A DNA stretch of 64,000 nucleotides from Hydractinia symbiolongicarpus (lineage: Eukaryota > Cnidaria > Hydrozoa > Anthoathecata > Hydractiniidae), in the NCBI RefSeq assembly GCF_029227915.1, contig NC_079886.1, positions 23,226,501-23,290,500 on the forward strand, written 5' to 3'. Positions 1-12,867 of this stretch are shown here, piece by piece. Positions within the stretch are counted from its first letter, which is position 1, and each line of letters starts with the position of its first letter. The notes under the pieces are model-generated. The model had not been told where the DNA came from, did no database searches, and was given only the letters and a program-made list of their open reading frames with translations. Both the position numbers and the translations under genes were made by a program.

Positions 1-149
1 TCATGATTTAATCTAATTTTTTGTTCTTCTTTGTCCTCTCCTATAGACACAGTTTGGCCAGGCCTGCCCTTAATTGTGTTGCCCATGTTACAAGGTTTAA
101 CTTTAGTCTGAGAGCCTTTAGACTAACTTATGTGGCTGTCTCTAAAAAG

Positions 150-350
150 TGTCCTTTGCCAATAGTCTATTCCATCTTATGACACAGTCGTTTAAAAGCA
201 TGGGTATTGTTTGTCAATAGTCAGGCCTGTCCCATTCTATGAAACATTTTCTAAAATTGCAAGAGTTCTTTGTGTACAGTTGAGTTTGTCCCATTTGATG
301 ACACGGTTTTCAAAAGCGGGAGATTCCTTTGTCAATAGTTGGGCCTGTAC
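150..350. repeat. Degenerate ~58-bp minisatellite in PECR intron 1
   Basis: About four diverged units, recognisable by CTTTGTCAATAGT-like starts near 154, 209, 268 and 327, each followed by a GGCCTGTCCCAT-like stretch and an ATGACACAGT-like stretch. It lies in the first intron of PECR. Nothing else is recognised in 1-643. Confidence 0.6.
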
Positions 351-643
351 CAACTAAGACAAATTGGCATACATTAGTCCAAAGTTGGGCTGGCCCTGAC
401 AACAGACGGGCAATCTCAACTGCAAACGCATCGACTCGTCTTTTGATGGGCAGTTCTATCTAAAGTTCTGTCTGTTCCGTCCAAAATTGACTGGTGTCCG
501 TAGTTGGGTCAGAACATGGACACTGCCACTAAAACGAAAAAAACCTGCTGATTCGGCCGTCTTGATATGGCTAAACATCACCATACTATCTATCCACCTT
601 TTTATACCAATATGTAAATTATTCTTTATGTATAGCTACTTAC

Positions 644-898
644 TTCATCCTCTTTTCTAATATTGCACGGTATTGGATAAACCAAATCATTTTTCAATTG
701 CTGGTTGATTTCTGAAGAAGAACTCTGAAGAACTTCATATTTTCTTGATGCAATAATTACTTTACATCCCAGGACAGCTAATTCCTTTGTAATAGCTTTA
801 CCAATACCTGTTCCTCCTCCAGTAACAATGGCGACTTTGCCATCAAAAAGTCCAGAACGAAAAATGCTTCCAAAGTTTTTTGCTGATATTGCTGCCAT
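644..898 (-). CDS. PECR: Peroxisomal trans-2-enoyl-CoA reductase, first coding exon (partial)
   Basis: First 85 codons of a short-chain dehydrogenase/reductase. The ATG is at 898-896 and the exon ends at 644 before a GTAAGT donor; later exons lie left of the window. A beta-alpha-beta Rossmann start is visible, with the cofactor motif TGGGTGIG at residues 26-33, then VIIASRK and PCNIRKEDE. This order and wording match the N-terminus of PECR, which reduces trans-2-enoyl-CoA with NADPH in peroxisomal chain elongation. The catalytic Ser-Tyr-Lys and any C-terminal peroxisome signal would be in exons outside the window. Other peroxisomal SDRs such as DECR2 are the alternative, but the CNIR segment favours PECR. 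It is head-to-head with SPAG6. Confidence 0.85.
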
Positions 899-1223
899 TT
901 TGTGAAGAATTTAAAGTGTCGTTATGAGCACACTTACTAACGATAACTATTTTAAAATAGTTTTTGCATAAAGTAGTCACGTGTGTGGCCAGAGCCAAAA
1001 AGTATTTTTCGGAATTTTTGCTCGCAAACTAGATACATATGTATGTAATTTATAGACCGGAGTAACAGTAACAATTCTTTCATAGATTTGTTGCTATATC
1101 TGGTCCTTACAATATTTATCTGTGGTTGTTATGTACATGCTTTACCTGTCAACGGAGAAAGAACAAAAATAGGCAGCCGACATAAAAGGAGCTTTCGGAA
1201 AATCTCTAGCAAAAATTGTGAAA
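899..1223. promoter_or_regulatory. Shared divergent promoter region of PECR and SPAG6
   Basis: Only 325 bp separate the two start codons, which point away from each other. The interval must hold both 5' leaders and core promoters unless upstream noncoding exons exist. A CACGTG E-box is visible near 978. I saw no convincing TATA box or RFX X-box. The promoter role is inferred from layout. Confidence 0.5.
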
Positions 1224-4200
1224 ATGAGTACTCGACAAGTATTGCAAGGTAACACTTTTTTGTAACATTTAGCTACTTTAAAGGAAGAACATTTTGTGGG
1301 AAAAAAATTTGCGAATCAGAAAAATTGCAAAGTTGCACGGAGTTATCTGGTTAGCTAAAGTGCCGACCCTACCTTATATTGGGTCTGCGTACTCAAAATG
1401 GGCACTAAATGCCCTTAGACTCTCTATCTAAGCCATGCCTTCTGGAAATAATAGGTATACCCGTTGATATTTGTAAGGCTACCTATAGATGGATTACAGA
1501 TTGTTTACTTTTCAGAGCTCTTTTTGGCTGTCTGGTGGGCATTTTTTTAAAAAAGGTTTTTGCAGCTCAAATAGGAGTTTTAAACATTCTAGAACTGCCT
1601 TTGTGGTCCCTCCTGACAACGTAATATAAAGGGTGTATGGCTGAAAATTGGTGAGACTGATCACATAAAATATAAATTAAAACTTAAAATATATATAGGT
1701 ACGAATGAAACAAGTCTGCATAATTGCACTTATAAGCAGAGATAGATAGATAGATGTGCATATTTTACATGGCTAGCCTCACAAATATCGAGGGATATAC
1801 CCTGTTTATTATTTCCAGGAGGGGCCATGGCTTAGATGGAGAGTCCTAGAGTATTTAATGCTCATTTTGAGCTACGCAGACCCAATTAGTAGGTCCCACG
1901 CTCTACTAGACAACTCCCGGCAACATCCAACAGCCCACACAGTGTGCCATCTCCCCAATTTCCCTCACATGGCTTGGGTTAACCCGGGGCTATGGTAACA
2001 TTCACTCGCCCATGTTGAATCGCCGTCAAGAGGAATCGAACCCCGGTCTCCCGCACAGAGTACGAAAGCTATAACCACTAATCTACGGCGCCGCAGAACA
2101 GACAATATATCATTGGCATTATTAATTTGAAACTAAATTATATTTCATGTTAATCTAATTATTAAGAAAACAAATTCAGAGTACCTAGTTTGAAAATCAA
2201 AATCAGTCAGCTAGCCAAACTTCTTGTGGAACTGTGGGAGCAGTTAATGGCTCAGCTATTATCCTATTTTTAGAATTGTACGCGTTTTTGCTGCCATCTA
2301 ACAAATACGTGCACATTATTATCTTTGATTATTATCTTTAGGAAAAAATTTTGTTCTGAAAATAACGAAGAATAGCGCTCTCTATCTTACCAATCAGGGG
2401 AAAACATAAAATAGTGAGAGAAATAAGAGAAAATAGTGAGCACCTTAAGAAATATAATTGTTAGAATTGACTAGCTACTCTGCTAATTGACTAGCTACCC
2501 TGTTTTTAATAAATTTTCATATGTAAATTTTCTCATCGTAATGGGCTTAAAATTAAGTTAAAAATAAATACAAGGTCCATAAAGAAATTATGCTATACAT
2601 TTTATACAATTTTATACAATCACACGCCTTAGACGTTTGGGTGTGTGTGGACACATTATAAAACATCCCTAATAAGTCAAGAAAAATCTTCCCACAAAAT
2701 TTACATCCCTTACATATATTGATTGATGTGTATTCTTTTTAGTATTTGAGCAGTACCAAAAAGCAAGGACAACATTTGTGCAGACTGTATCAGAACTAGC
2801 ATCTCGGCCACAAAATATAGAGACATTACAAAATGCAGGTATGTTTTATTTGTCCTTAGGCGACTCCAATTTAATTAGTTGTTCTACAGGCCCGACCAAC
2901 CCTAATTTTCATGAAAACAAAAAAATAATATCAAGGAAAAAAGTTTTAAAGAAAAAAACATGAAAAAAAAACCAAAAATTTTCTCATCCCATCTCGTGAA
3001 AATATAATGAGCATAGAAGATATCAATGATGTTATTTTTTGTTAGTTGAATGTCCATTTACAATTATACTAAACAAGGTGAATCAATAACGTTACTTTAG
3101 GACCACCATTAGTAAGGCCACTGGAAGTTGATTCTTTGTTCATAGTAATTTGTTGCGATAAAACTTAAAATGCACGGTGCGCTAATTTTGTAATCACAAA
3201 AATAGTTACGTGGTATATGATTTATAACAAAAATTAGCTACTTTCGCTAAAATAGTTATAATACAATTGAAAAACAAGACAGGTTATTGTTGTAACACCC
3301 TCCATCGTTCTGATTAATATATATGTTTAAAATTACGCTAGCTAAACTGTAATACAGCGAGAGTTTGGTCGATACCATTTAGGAAAAATAATTAGAACAA
3401 GATAGAATACGCTTGTCGTAACACCCTCCTCCATCATGAATTTAAAAAAATGTATAAGTTTTGAAACAATGCAAGTATAATTTGCTGTATATATTTCAAA
3501 ACAATACAAGTATATTCTGTACAACTTTTAAAACAGCACAAGAATAATTCTTGCTGTATAACTTTTAAAACAACACAAGAAAAATTCTTGCTGCAGAACA
3601 TTTAAAAACAAGTTTTTGATCATGCAAGTATTTTTATCTTTTCACCTTGAAAACTAATTACATATTTTTTAGTGAGACAAATTATTATTCGAAAATACAT
3701 GCGAAAATATTATGCGAAAATACATTTGTCGTAATACCCTCCTCTGTTGTTATTTTTTATTATGTTTTGTTGTTGTTCCGAACATACATTCTCGATAAAA
3801 TTATTTTTATTTTGCTGACCGACTGACCGTAAGTTACTATCGAGTTCGCCCGTAGAACAACTAATTAAATTGGAATCGCCTTATGCACTTATTATTTGAG
3901 AGTTAAGTAGCACACAGTAATACACAGAAGTGTATTGGTTTATTTGTTTCTGTGTTTTTTTTCAAGAAACAAGAAAGTTTGAAAGTTTTAAAAAAATATT
4001 CTTGACTATTAGCTAGTAGTTTTCCTTAACAAAAATTATGTGCTAAGAATCGCCACCACACACAGTATAAAACATTTTAAACTTTGCCCTCAAGCTTTAA
4101 TTTATTCGATTTTGACTTAACTAACTTTTCCGTGTTAATAATGCCTTTTTTTTTCATTAGTTTGTCTTTACTTAAAGAGGTTAGAGTATTTCATTCTCTA

Positions 4201-7200
4201 AACAGTATAGTTTGATTCACTAAATAACTCTGACTGACTTTGTATTGAAACATTGCTATTTATTTACCTGTTAAGATATATAGATTCTATAGGGGAGTAA
4301 TATTAAAGTCAGGTTATAATATTAAATAAATTATTCACCATGTTTTTTAGTAAAACGGATTTTCTTATTATTATTTTAGTTCAACATAATTTTTTGTCAA
4401 TTGCAATTTTATTTTTTTTTATAAAGTTTTCTCAAATAAGGTAATACCCTAAAATGCTGAACTTCTAAACAGAACTACTATCTACATGCAGTGTGTGCCA
4501 TCAAAAGCTTTACCATTAATGTGACATTGTTTTCTTCTTTAGGAGTCATGGCTTTACTTAGACCATTACTACTTGATGTTGTACCAACTGTTCAACAAAC
4601 TGCTGCATTAGCTCTTGGAAGATTAGCAAACTATAATGATGACCTGGCTGAAGCTGTTGTCAGAGGAGACATTCTTCCACAATTAGTATATTCATTAGCA
4701 GAACAGAATGTAAGAAGTTTATCATCAACTTCCAGGAATACAGTCACCTGGAGAAATAGAATATTTATAAAAAATACAAAATAGTTAGAGACAAACTTTT
4801 AGAACTTTTAGAAAAATAAAAAATATTTTAATCAAGTTATTGTTTCCATCCATGTTCATAGATAAGTTAATTACTTTGCTATGATATGGTTGGTTAATTT
4901 CAATCCTCTGCTTATTTCTTTAACTGATAAATAGTCAAAAATGAATTGGATCATTCCTGAAATGAACTCGCTTTTTCATGACATAAAAATTTTATATTAT
5001 TTCTCAATTCTTCTTCTTCTCAATTTTGTATAGCATCATCTAAAAGTGGATTTTATAATGCAGAAAATTGCCACATGGGTAGTAGCAATAATTTTACTCA
5101 TGACATTAGAAAAATATAAAAATTTCCTCTATGCTTATACCACCATCTTCTTAAAACGGTTGAAAATTCTTATTAAAAGCCTTGACTATATAGAAACAGT
5201 GGAAAACCTGTGTATAAACATTCATAATAACTCCTGGAAAGTTATTTTTATTTGATTGACTATTAAAAAATTTTAATAGTTATTATTGTTGTGCATTTTT
5301 TTATTGCACAAAACAAATTTTAACACTGAAAAGCACGACATCAGTAGACCCGATATAATATGTGACAACCTGCAAAATGTATAAGTAGCAACCTGGACAC
5401 CTATATAGTGGGGGATTCTATCAGAGTGCAAATAAATTCTAGCACATAATCCAAGGGTTACCAGACAAGTTTATGTATAATGGTTGTATTCCAGGTTTTT
5501 TTACTCTTGTTTCTATTTTTGTGTTATACTTTTGTCTTCATTTCAGAGCATAAACAACATATAGACATCAATTGTTCATAAATAAATTTTTGAAATTATT
5601 ACAAATGTTGTATTTGTATTGAGATTTTTAAATCTTTTATTTTCCAGAGATTTTACAAAAAAACAGCTGCTTTTGTCCTCCGTGCTGTTGCTAAACATTC
5701 TCCACAGTTAGCACAAGTAAGTCTTTTCATTTAACGACTTCTATGCTGTGCATACTTTCTCTCTTTCCCTTCTGTCAGTTAGTTTTTAGCGTGACATTTG
5801 TGTTGATATTTATTTATAATCATATATATTTTTATTTTTTCAAACAGCACCCTAATTGATAGCAGTACAGAATGTATTCTTATATATTATACTAAATAGG
5901 CCATCCTGTAAAAACATTATTTTAAAAAAATAAAAAATGAAATAAAATAAATGAATATTAAAAAATTTTGACTCAAGCATTGCATCAATTGTGTCCATTT
6001 ATTATCCTTACGTGACTCAAAGGATTGTCCTTGTTGGAATTAAAAACGAGAAATAAAGGCTAAACCCAGCGACCAATATTGACTTTGGTTTGGTTGGACT
6101 CACTTTAATTCGGTTTGAGCTATTTCATTATAATCCTAAAACAACTGAATTGGTTTTATAGTCCTTTCTAGACCACTTGACCCACTTTTACCGCACCCAC
6201 TTTTCTAGCTAGTGATTTAAATTTTCAAAAAATTACTTTAGAAAAGTAAATTTACACATTCTAACTTTCACAGACCACTCCTTGTGAATGCATATTTTAT
6301 ACGAAACTTACATTTCATGAGGTGTGATCCTTATAATATTCAATATACCATTTCTTTCTAATTATTTGCATTTTTAAGAAATTATGTGTATTCTATTCTA
6401 TTATTTCAGGCAGTAGTTGACTGTGGAGCATTAGAAGCATTGGTTATTTGTTTAGAAGAGTTTGATCCAGGGGTAAAGGAAGCAGCAGCCTGGGCCTTGG
6501 GCTACATTGCTAGACATAATGCAGGTAACATAATTCAAACATTTACTTTAAAAGTAGCTCAGTTAGCTTCAATGCAAAAGTTGTACACCCAAAGCATTTT
6601 TCATATAAATTCGTTTAGTTGCCAAGGAATTGGCTGAATTAAGAAATTTTGTACATAAAGCAGGGAAAGTTTCATTCTTTTTTGATCTTGTCTTAATTCT
6701 GTAGTTACGCAGGTAGCGTAATCCTGACGTCCATAGAGTAAAAGAGATGCCTTAGTCCATAGAGTAAAGTGAAAAATGTGTATATAATTATGTTTAGAAC
6801 TGTCACAGTCTGTAGTTGATGCTGGAGCTGTCCCATTGCTTGTTCTTTGTATACAAGAACCAGAACTACCATTAAAACGAATCTCTGCATCAGCATTAAG
6901 TGATATATGTAAACATTCACCAGAAGTAAGTTTATCAGCTTAATTTTTTGTGAAAGGAACTGAGCAACTTTCTGCAAATCCTAAATTACAGAGAAAATTA
7001 TATATGATAAATATTCACCTATATGTATACACACCATCCGGATAAACTATCTAAGATCATCACTAACATATTGCCGCACGTAGTGTAGTGGGTTCGTCTG
7101 CGGCTCCCAGTTCTGGGGACCGCGGATCGAATCCGCTCACTGCTGGGCAGTATGTTAGTGATAAACAAAGTAGTTCTTCCTCAATAAGAGAAAATTATGT

Positions 7201-10200
7201 TTACTTTAAATAGAACCCTGAACATTCTCCAGCTGGAATTTGTGTATTTTTGTTTGGAATTTCGTGGATATCCTACTGCACATTATTTACTACATTGTTG
7301 CAAACTCATTTTTTTTATTTTGAAATATTTTTTAGCTTGCACAAACTGTAGTTGACGCAGGTGCGATTGCACACTTAGCGCAGATGATTTTGAATCCGGA
7401 TGCGAAGCTTAAGGTATTTTTGGTTTTCTTTTACATAGCTAATGCTAATGTGAAGTTATAGATTTCTCAAAAAGCTATGGGACATGCATTTTTCCCAGTC
7501 ACATCTCGGGTTATTGAGGAGGGAGGGTGGTCAGCAATCAGGAAAACCATGAAAATAAACCAGGGAAAGTCATGGAATTCAAAATAAAGTCACAAAGTTT
7601 AATTTTTTAAAAAATTCTGCTACAAAGTATTCGAGAGCAAATTAAACATTTTTTAATTTTTAAAAAGCAATTTTACATACGCAAGCCATGTTTTTCATCC
7701 ATGAACAAGTCAGGAAAACTGAAAATAAAAATTGATTGGCCACCCTGTAGTAAAAGAACCATTAAAATAGAAATTTGGTAACTGTGTTGGCAAAATTGAC
7801 TGTTGTGTTTAAATTTTTTGTTTTGAGTTGGGCTAATCATTTGTCAAATTTTCTTATCTGTTCTTTCTAGAGGCAAGTGTTTTCCGCGTTAAGTCAAATA
7901 GCTAAACATTCAGTTGATCTTGCAGAAATGGTTGTGGAGGCAGAAGTCTTTCCAGCAGTATTGACGTGTCTTAAAGATTCAGATGAGTACGTGAAGAAGA
8001 ACGTGGCCATTTTGATCAGAGAAGTAGCAAAACATACACCAGAGGTTAGACTTTGGTTTTACGTTTTTATTTTCGCTTGAAAATGGTCATTGCTATACTT
8101 AGTTTATTAATATAATACAAAAAGTTTCATTTTTTTTTTTATTTAAAAGTTTTCTTTTTAGGAAACTATAAATGGTCGTAAAATATAAAAACAGAAGAAA
8201 TAATGTAACATTTATAAATAATATATCTGTAAGCGTAGATGATTTTAAGAATAATGGTGTTTTTGAGTAAAGGGTCATTTTTTCTAATTTCTAACATGTT
8301 TGAACAAACACCCTCTTTGGCTCTATTGATATATATAAATATTTAAACTAGGCGCTTATAAAAAAAATATGAGAAAGGGTGGGCGCTTATTCGACAGAAC
8401 ACTTATTCGAGAGTGGGCGTTTATTCGAGCATTTACGTATCAGTAAAAAAAGACATGAAACTGTAAATTGAGCTTGTTTGTACGCTATTAGCACATTCTA
8501 TATACATGATTTCTTATAGTTGGCGCAATTGATAGTCAACGCCGGTGGTGTGGCAGCTGTTATTGACTACATAGGCGAAACACGGGGTAATATAAGACTG
8601 CCAGGTATTATGATGCTGGGTTATGTCGGTGCTCACTCGGAAAACCTTGCTATGGCTGTCATCGTTTCAAAGGTATGCTGCTCTGTTTCTTGTTCGTATG
8701 TTCAGAGTATATGCTCATACGTTAGCACCTCGATACCTCACTTCATGTGCGTGATAGAATTAAAAACTATGTCCGCTTTTTAGATAATTCTTGCATTTTT
8801 TTCTGTATTGTATTTAATCAAGATACCTCTGCAGCTATGCTTCTGTGGAGCCAAGGCTCGCAACATTTTGCGAGCCCATAAAAACACAAATGTCGCTTTC
8901 CTATCAGTTGCATGTGCTTGTTAGAGCTTTACAAACTATAGTCTTTTTTATAGCTTACATAGATGCTTTCATACATCACTTTTCGCGGCTTACTCTCGCG
9001 CAAAAAACAAATATTTCATGGCAATTGTGTAAAAAACTGGATGAGCTAGTTGTCAGATGTTAATAAAGTATTTTCAGAAGTTTACGTTGCAAAATGCAAA
9101 TTTGACATGTTTATAAGAAACAAGTGTTTCTCTAAACATTAATTCAACATTTTTTTACGTAAAGCTTCCGATCGCAAAATAACTTTCGCATTTTGCATAG
9201 AAAAACTTAAACCTCACAAGCGAAAAAGATTCTTCCGGTAAGGTAGCCTTCGACGTTAATATGTTTTTTTCGAATATAGGGTGTCGTGCAATTGGCAATC
9301 GTGTTGTCCGAAGAAGTGGAAGATCATATCAAGGTATCTTATTCAGGATTTCCTAAGATAAAAAACTGTTGCGAGCTCTTCACGAAATTTTCGAGAAACG
9401 TTCAATTTACTAAATGATAATTTTCGGATATTCTTACATTCTAATTTAACCCTCTTACTAAAAAATCAATTCCCTCCCTTTTTTTGTAGGCTACAAGCGT
9501 ACACTTATGAACATGTGTGGTTTTATAATAAACTCTAAATAAAGACAATGAAAGTGTATCTCGGAAAAAAAAATTTGATCTGCCTCCTGTTTGGATGTAT
9601 AACTTCAATTTATAAGAACACATACGTTTTCTTTTTACTTTAATAGGCCGCTTCAGCATGGGCGTTGGGACAGATTGGTCGTCACACACCAGAACATGCG
9701 AAAGCTGTTGCTATTGCTAACGTTTTACCGAAGTTACTATTCTGTTATTTATCAGCTGAATCGTCAGAAGATCTTCAGACCAAGGTATGAAGTTGTGTGA
9801 AGTTATAGTCATCGAAATGATATTTTCTTCTATTATATATTCCTATTATATATTAAACTTTGGAAACATCAATTGAGGAAATATTACAATAAAAAACAAA
9901 CGTTTCTATTTTTAACTACGTCTGCTTGAACGCTTTACTGGAGAACATTTACTTTAAATCTAAAATTAAGAAAAAAAAAGTGTCCAAGAAAGTATGAAGG
10001 AAATGTTTAAAGTTCAATGTTGGACTAGTTGTTAAGCATAAGGATTGTTTAATAAAGATGGCGGAAGATGAATTACTAAAATTGGAGTAGAAAATTTTAG
10101 TACTCGTTTGAAACACGTTTTTCAAATTTTAGTTTATTCTTTTGTCTGCAAAACGGCGGTAATCTTAGCGTTTGTACAAACTCGGAAAGTGATGCTGCAC

Positions 10201-11441
10201 GAGTTACTACGATAGCGCCATGTTTTGTGACAAGATTTTAATCTAAAATTCTTTTATTTTACATTCCATATTTCAGTCTAAAAAAGCATTAAAGAACATC
10301 CTTCAACGATGCATTCATCTGCCAGCGTTAGAACCTCTTCTGCACAATGCACCGCCTAACATCCTAAAACACGTGGTTAGTCAGTTCTCCAAAGTGTTGC
10401 CTCACGATTCTAAATCACGAAAACTTTTTGTCACAAGTGGAGGGTTAAAGAAAATCCAGGAAATCAAAGTGGAACCAGGAACTGCTCTTCACGAGTACAT
10501 TAACACCATTAATAATTGTTATCCTGAAGAAATCGTCAGGTAAGCGTAATCTGAAATTTTAGTTTATGGCTAATTTCAAAGTAAGCGTATCTGCATTGAG
10601 CATTTGCTTTTCTGTTTTATACACTGTTTTTAACCAGAAAAAAGTTGAATTTTTGATCGTCCGTACCTAGGAACCCATTGAGGGTGTTATTCGTAACGTT
10701 AATCCTATTCATGTTTGGAGGATGAGAAATGCCCTACCCTGGGGGTTGTCTAAAACTACTTCTGATTGTCTGCGTTTGCAATGGCGTTGATTAATAAATA
10801 GTCAAAATTCGCCACCAGTTGTTGTAAATGGCAAAAATAAAAAAAACTTGTAATGTAGCCTTTCTATGGTATTCCTTTTAGTTTGCGCCCGTTATGTGCC
10901 TTTTCACGCCAATGAAGGCGTAAAGATTTTTTTTTTGCATTTTTGCCTTCTTACTGGTTTTCAAAGACAAGGTGTTTATTTCGATGTTTAAGGGTGTGTA
11001 AGCACATATATGTAAAAAAAACTTGCTTTGATATTTTCATTTTGATGTTAAGTAACTATAATAATTACATGAAAATAAAGTCATTTTGGCACCCCATTAA
11101 AGCTACAAGAAGCTTAAAAAATGTAAAAGTCATAATATCTGATTAATCATTGCTGCGGCATTTAAAAGACAGTAGTTCAGAAGTTACAGGTGAGGGGTAT
11201 TTATAATTTCAGCGTGGCATTAATTTTGCATAAAATTTGAAACAATAGCATAAAATCATAAAAATTCCCAATTTGATTCAGTGGTTCGTTTTTGCCAGTT
11301 ATGACAAAGCTATGAAAGTGGGTGTTCTTCTCGTAAATTTGCATGTTTTTATTGTCATTTTTTTATAGATACTACTCGCCCGGCTACTCTGAAAAACTAC
11401 TGGATCGAATCGAACAATACCAACCACCTTTGGTGCAGTAA
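1224..11441 (+). CDS. SPAG6: Sperm-associated antigen 6, armadillo-repeat protein of the ciliary central apparatus
   Basis: Complete 13-exon gene: 1224-1248, 2743-2838, 4543-4709, 5648-5716, 6410-6524, 6798-6925, 7336-7413, 7871-8044, 8520-8672, 9280-9333, 9647-9784, 10277-10539, 11369-11441 (TAA 11439-11441). All junctions are GT-AG and in phase, giving 510 residues against 509 in human. The protein starts MSTRQVLQ and is almost wholly armadillo repeats of about 42 residues; segments such as QQTAALALGRLANYNDD and GVKEAAAWALGYIARHN match vertebrate SPAG6 and Chlamydomonas PF16. The family sits on the C1 microtubule of the 9+2 axoneme and is needed for ciliary and sperm motility. The exon 8 donor is GTTAGA, a weak site. 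AATAAA hexamers near 11561 and 11756 could serve for polyadenylation. It converges on PDK. Confidence 0.97.
1378..1491 (+). repeat. Diverged 5'-truncated SINE fragment
   Basis: In SPAG6 intron 1. It matches, in plus orientation, the 3' part of the tRNA-derived SINE found at 1741-2092 and 39744-40098 (shared words include TTGGGTCTGCGTA, CTCAAAATG, TCTATCTAAGCCATG and CTGGAAATAATA). It lacks the tRNA-like head and is clearly more diverged than the two full copies, so it is an older insertion. Confidence 0.7.
1741..2092 (-). mobile_element. tRNA-derived SINE, full-length copy A
   Basis: Read on the minus strand, the element starts with GGCGCCGTAGATTAGTGG, which contains an RNA polymerase III A-box (TAGATTAGTGG), followed about 40 bp later by a B-box (GGTTCGATTCC). 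A tRNA-unrelated body follows, then a (TCTA)n tail at the left end. The 5-bp direct repeats GCAGA at 1736-1740 and 2093-2097 look like target-site duplications. It lies in SPAG6 intron 1 in antisense and is almost identical to copy B. Confidence 0.85.
3285..3745. repeat. Short repeats in SPAG6 intron 2
   Basis: Two patterns overlap. A GTAACACCCTCC-type motif occurs at about 3292, 3418 and 3730. Between 3470 and 3600 there are about three units of ~45 bp sharing AACTTTTAAAACA, CACAAG and ATTCTTGCTG. The rest of this 1.7-kb intron shows nothing recognisable. Confidence 0.5.
7059..7162 (+). mobile_element. tRNA-like element enclosed by 17-bp inverted repeats
   Basis: A 104-bp unit in SPAG6 intron 6. 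It contains an A-box-like word (TAGTGTAGTGG), a possible anticodon-type hairpin and a T-arm with B-box-like GGATCGAATCC. It has no 7-bp acceptor stem or 3' acceptor side, so it is not a standard tRNA gene. Its ends are near-perfect inverted repeats (ATCACTAACATA...TGCC against GGCA...TATGTTAGTGAT). Either a SINE head captured in a small inverted-repeat element or a decayed tRNA-derived repeat. Confidence 0.55.
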
Positions 11442-12400
11442 ATTTCGCTTTGAAAGAAAAACATGTATATATTCTTATTATTTTGAAATTAAGATATATT
11501 TTTTTTATTTCGATTTCAGGCGCATGTAAAACTTTCTCGATTTTTTTTTTTCGTTCACCTAATAAATGCTTATATGCTTCTCAACAGTGTAAATCGTGGT
11601 TAGTTTTATTTTACCTTTTAACGTGTAAATACCTGAAAGCGATAATATATCAAATTAGTAAGTTTTTTTGTTTTCTTTGTGATATAAGAAACTTATATGA
11701 GCGCCCAGAGGAGGACACTGGCGCTTATCAAGCTTGATAAGAAATACTGAAGATGAATAAATTGTAAACAGCATAATTGCAACTTTTTCTTTAGAACATT
11801 TTGTCAAAAAAATGCCCAGGAGAGACTTGAATAAGAAAATGTGTAATACGAAATTATGTTTTGTTAGAATCTGTTATCGAAGAGACTGAGTTCCCACGTT
11901 GTCTTTGCTTAAAACCAATGTATCTATATGCTGTTCGGTATTTATGGCGTCCTACGAAAACAAACGTTCTTTTCTTAAAATATAAAATCATTTTGAATTT
12001 GACTTTGTGCTTAAAAATCTTAAACTGTAAATGTGTTGTTTTTTTGTTCTTTTTCATTCCTAAAAAATTTGATATCGCACACAGGAAATACTTACGTCAA
12101 AATACCACCTCTGATTACTTCACGTCCACCTGTCATAAGAAAAGGAAGAAACACCAAAAATATTTAAAAGAATTAAATTTCTGATTAAATTTTACCATTT
12201 CGCGAAGTCGCTAAAGCAGCGAATATTAGTTCCTGAGAAATTTAGGGCTTTTGCGAACGACAACCGATCATATCTTCGTTCAAATACACCAGCTATTTAT
12301 ATACAATATGAAGAAATATATACAAAAAAGTATACCCTAAATATGGTATCACACTTTAGCCGGCGCTACATGCAATTTGCATTAAAAAAATGATTCACAC

Positions 12401-12867
12401 GTTAATATCACTGTAAAAACAGGCTCGCACTTTAAAGTCGTGGAAGTACAAAAAATAAAACTTCGTAGTTTTTCATCTTGTTTGAAAGAAAACTTCGACT
12501 TAATAAAAAGATTGGTGTTCTCCACCTTCTTCGTTTAAGTGCAAATACGTGTCAACAACTATTAGCAAATTTTAATAATTTCTAATATTTAAAAAATTCT
12601 TTCGTATCGTAACTAAAGACCTAACGAATCCGTTAAACCGTTAACACAAGAAGATTCAACTAGTAAGATCATAGTGAATAATACATAAAACGTAAACTTC
12701 TGACTGTCAATACTGTCACATGAAATCGGGTCATTCATAGTATCCGTAATAAAAAAAAGAATAAAACGTTGATCATTTTTGGTTTTGTCTCTCAACAATA
12801 CAAAGACAAGGTCCAATACCAGCTTGAGCAGTGGTAATCGAGGCACAACTAAAAGCGCGTAATATAA
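12401..12867. repeat. 467-bp repeat, copy 1, just downstream of the PDK stop codon
   Basis: About 97% identical over its length and in the same orientation as 19623-20089. It begins 114 nt beyond the PDK stop (12981), so it may be part of the PDK 3' untranslated region. No target-site duplication was seen around this copy. The short ORF it contains differs between copies and is not taken as coding. Confidence 0.8.

Noticed and set aside
899-1223. RFX X-box in the SPAG6 promoter
   Set aside because: Only weak half-site-like words (GTAACAGTAAC) were seen; none fits the full inverted consensus.
7072-7150. A genuine tRNA gene in SPAG6 intron 6
   Set aside because: A-box-like, B-box-like and T-arm features are present but no matching acceptor stem closes the cloverleaf, and it is enclosed by inverted repeats.
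11854-12184. Overlapping ORFs on both strands between SPAG6 and PDK
   Set aside because: Low-complexity, lysine- and phenylalanine-rich translations with no conserved motif; likely chance frames in AT-rich DNA.
12613-12846. 77-codon minus-strand ORF in the 467-bp repeat
   Set aside because: The second copy has a frame-disrupting indel and the translation matches nothing; treated as noncoding repeat.
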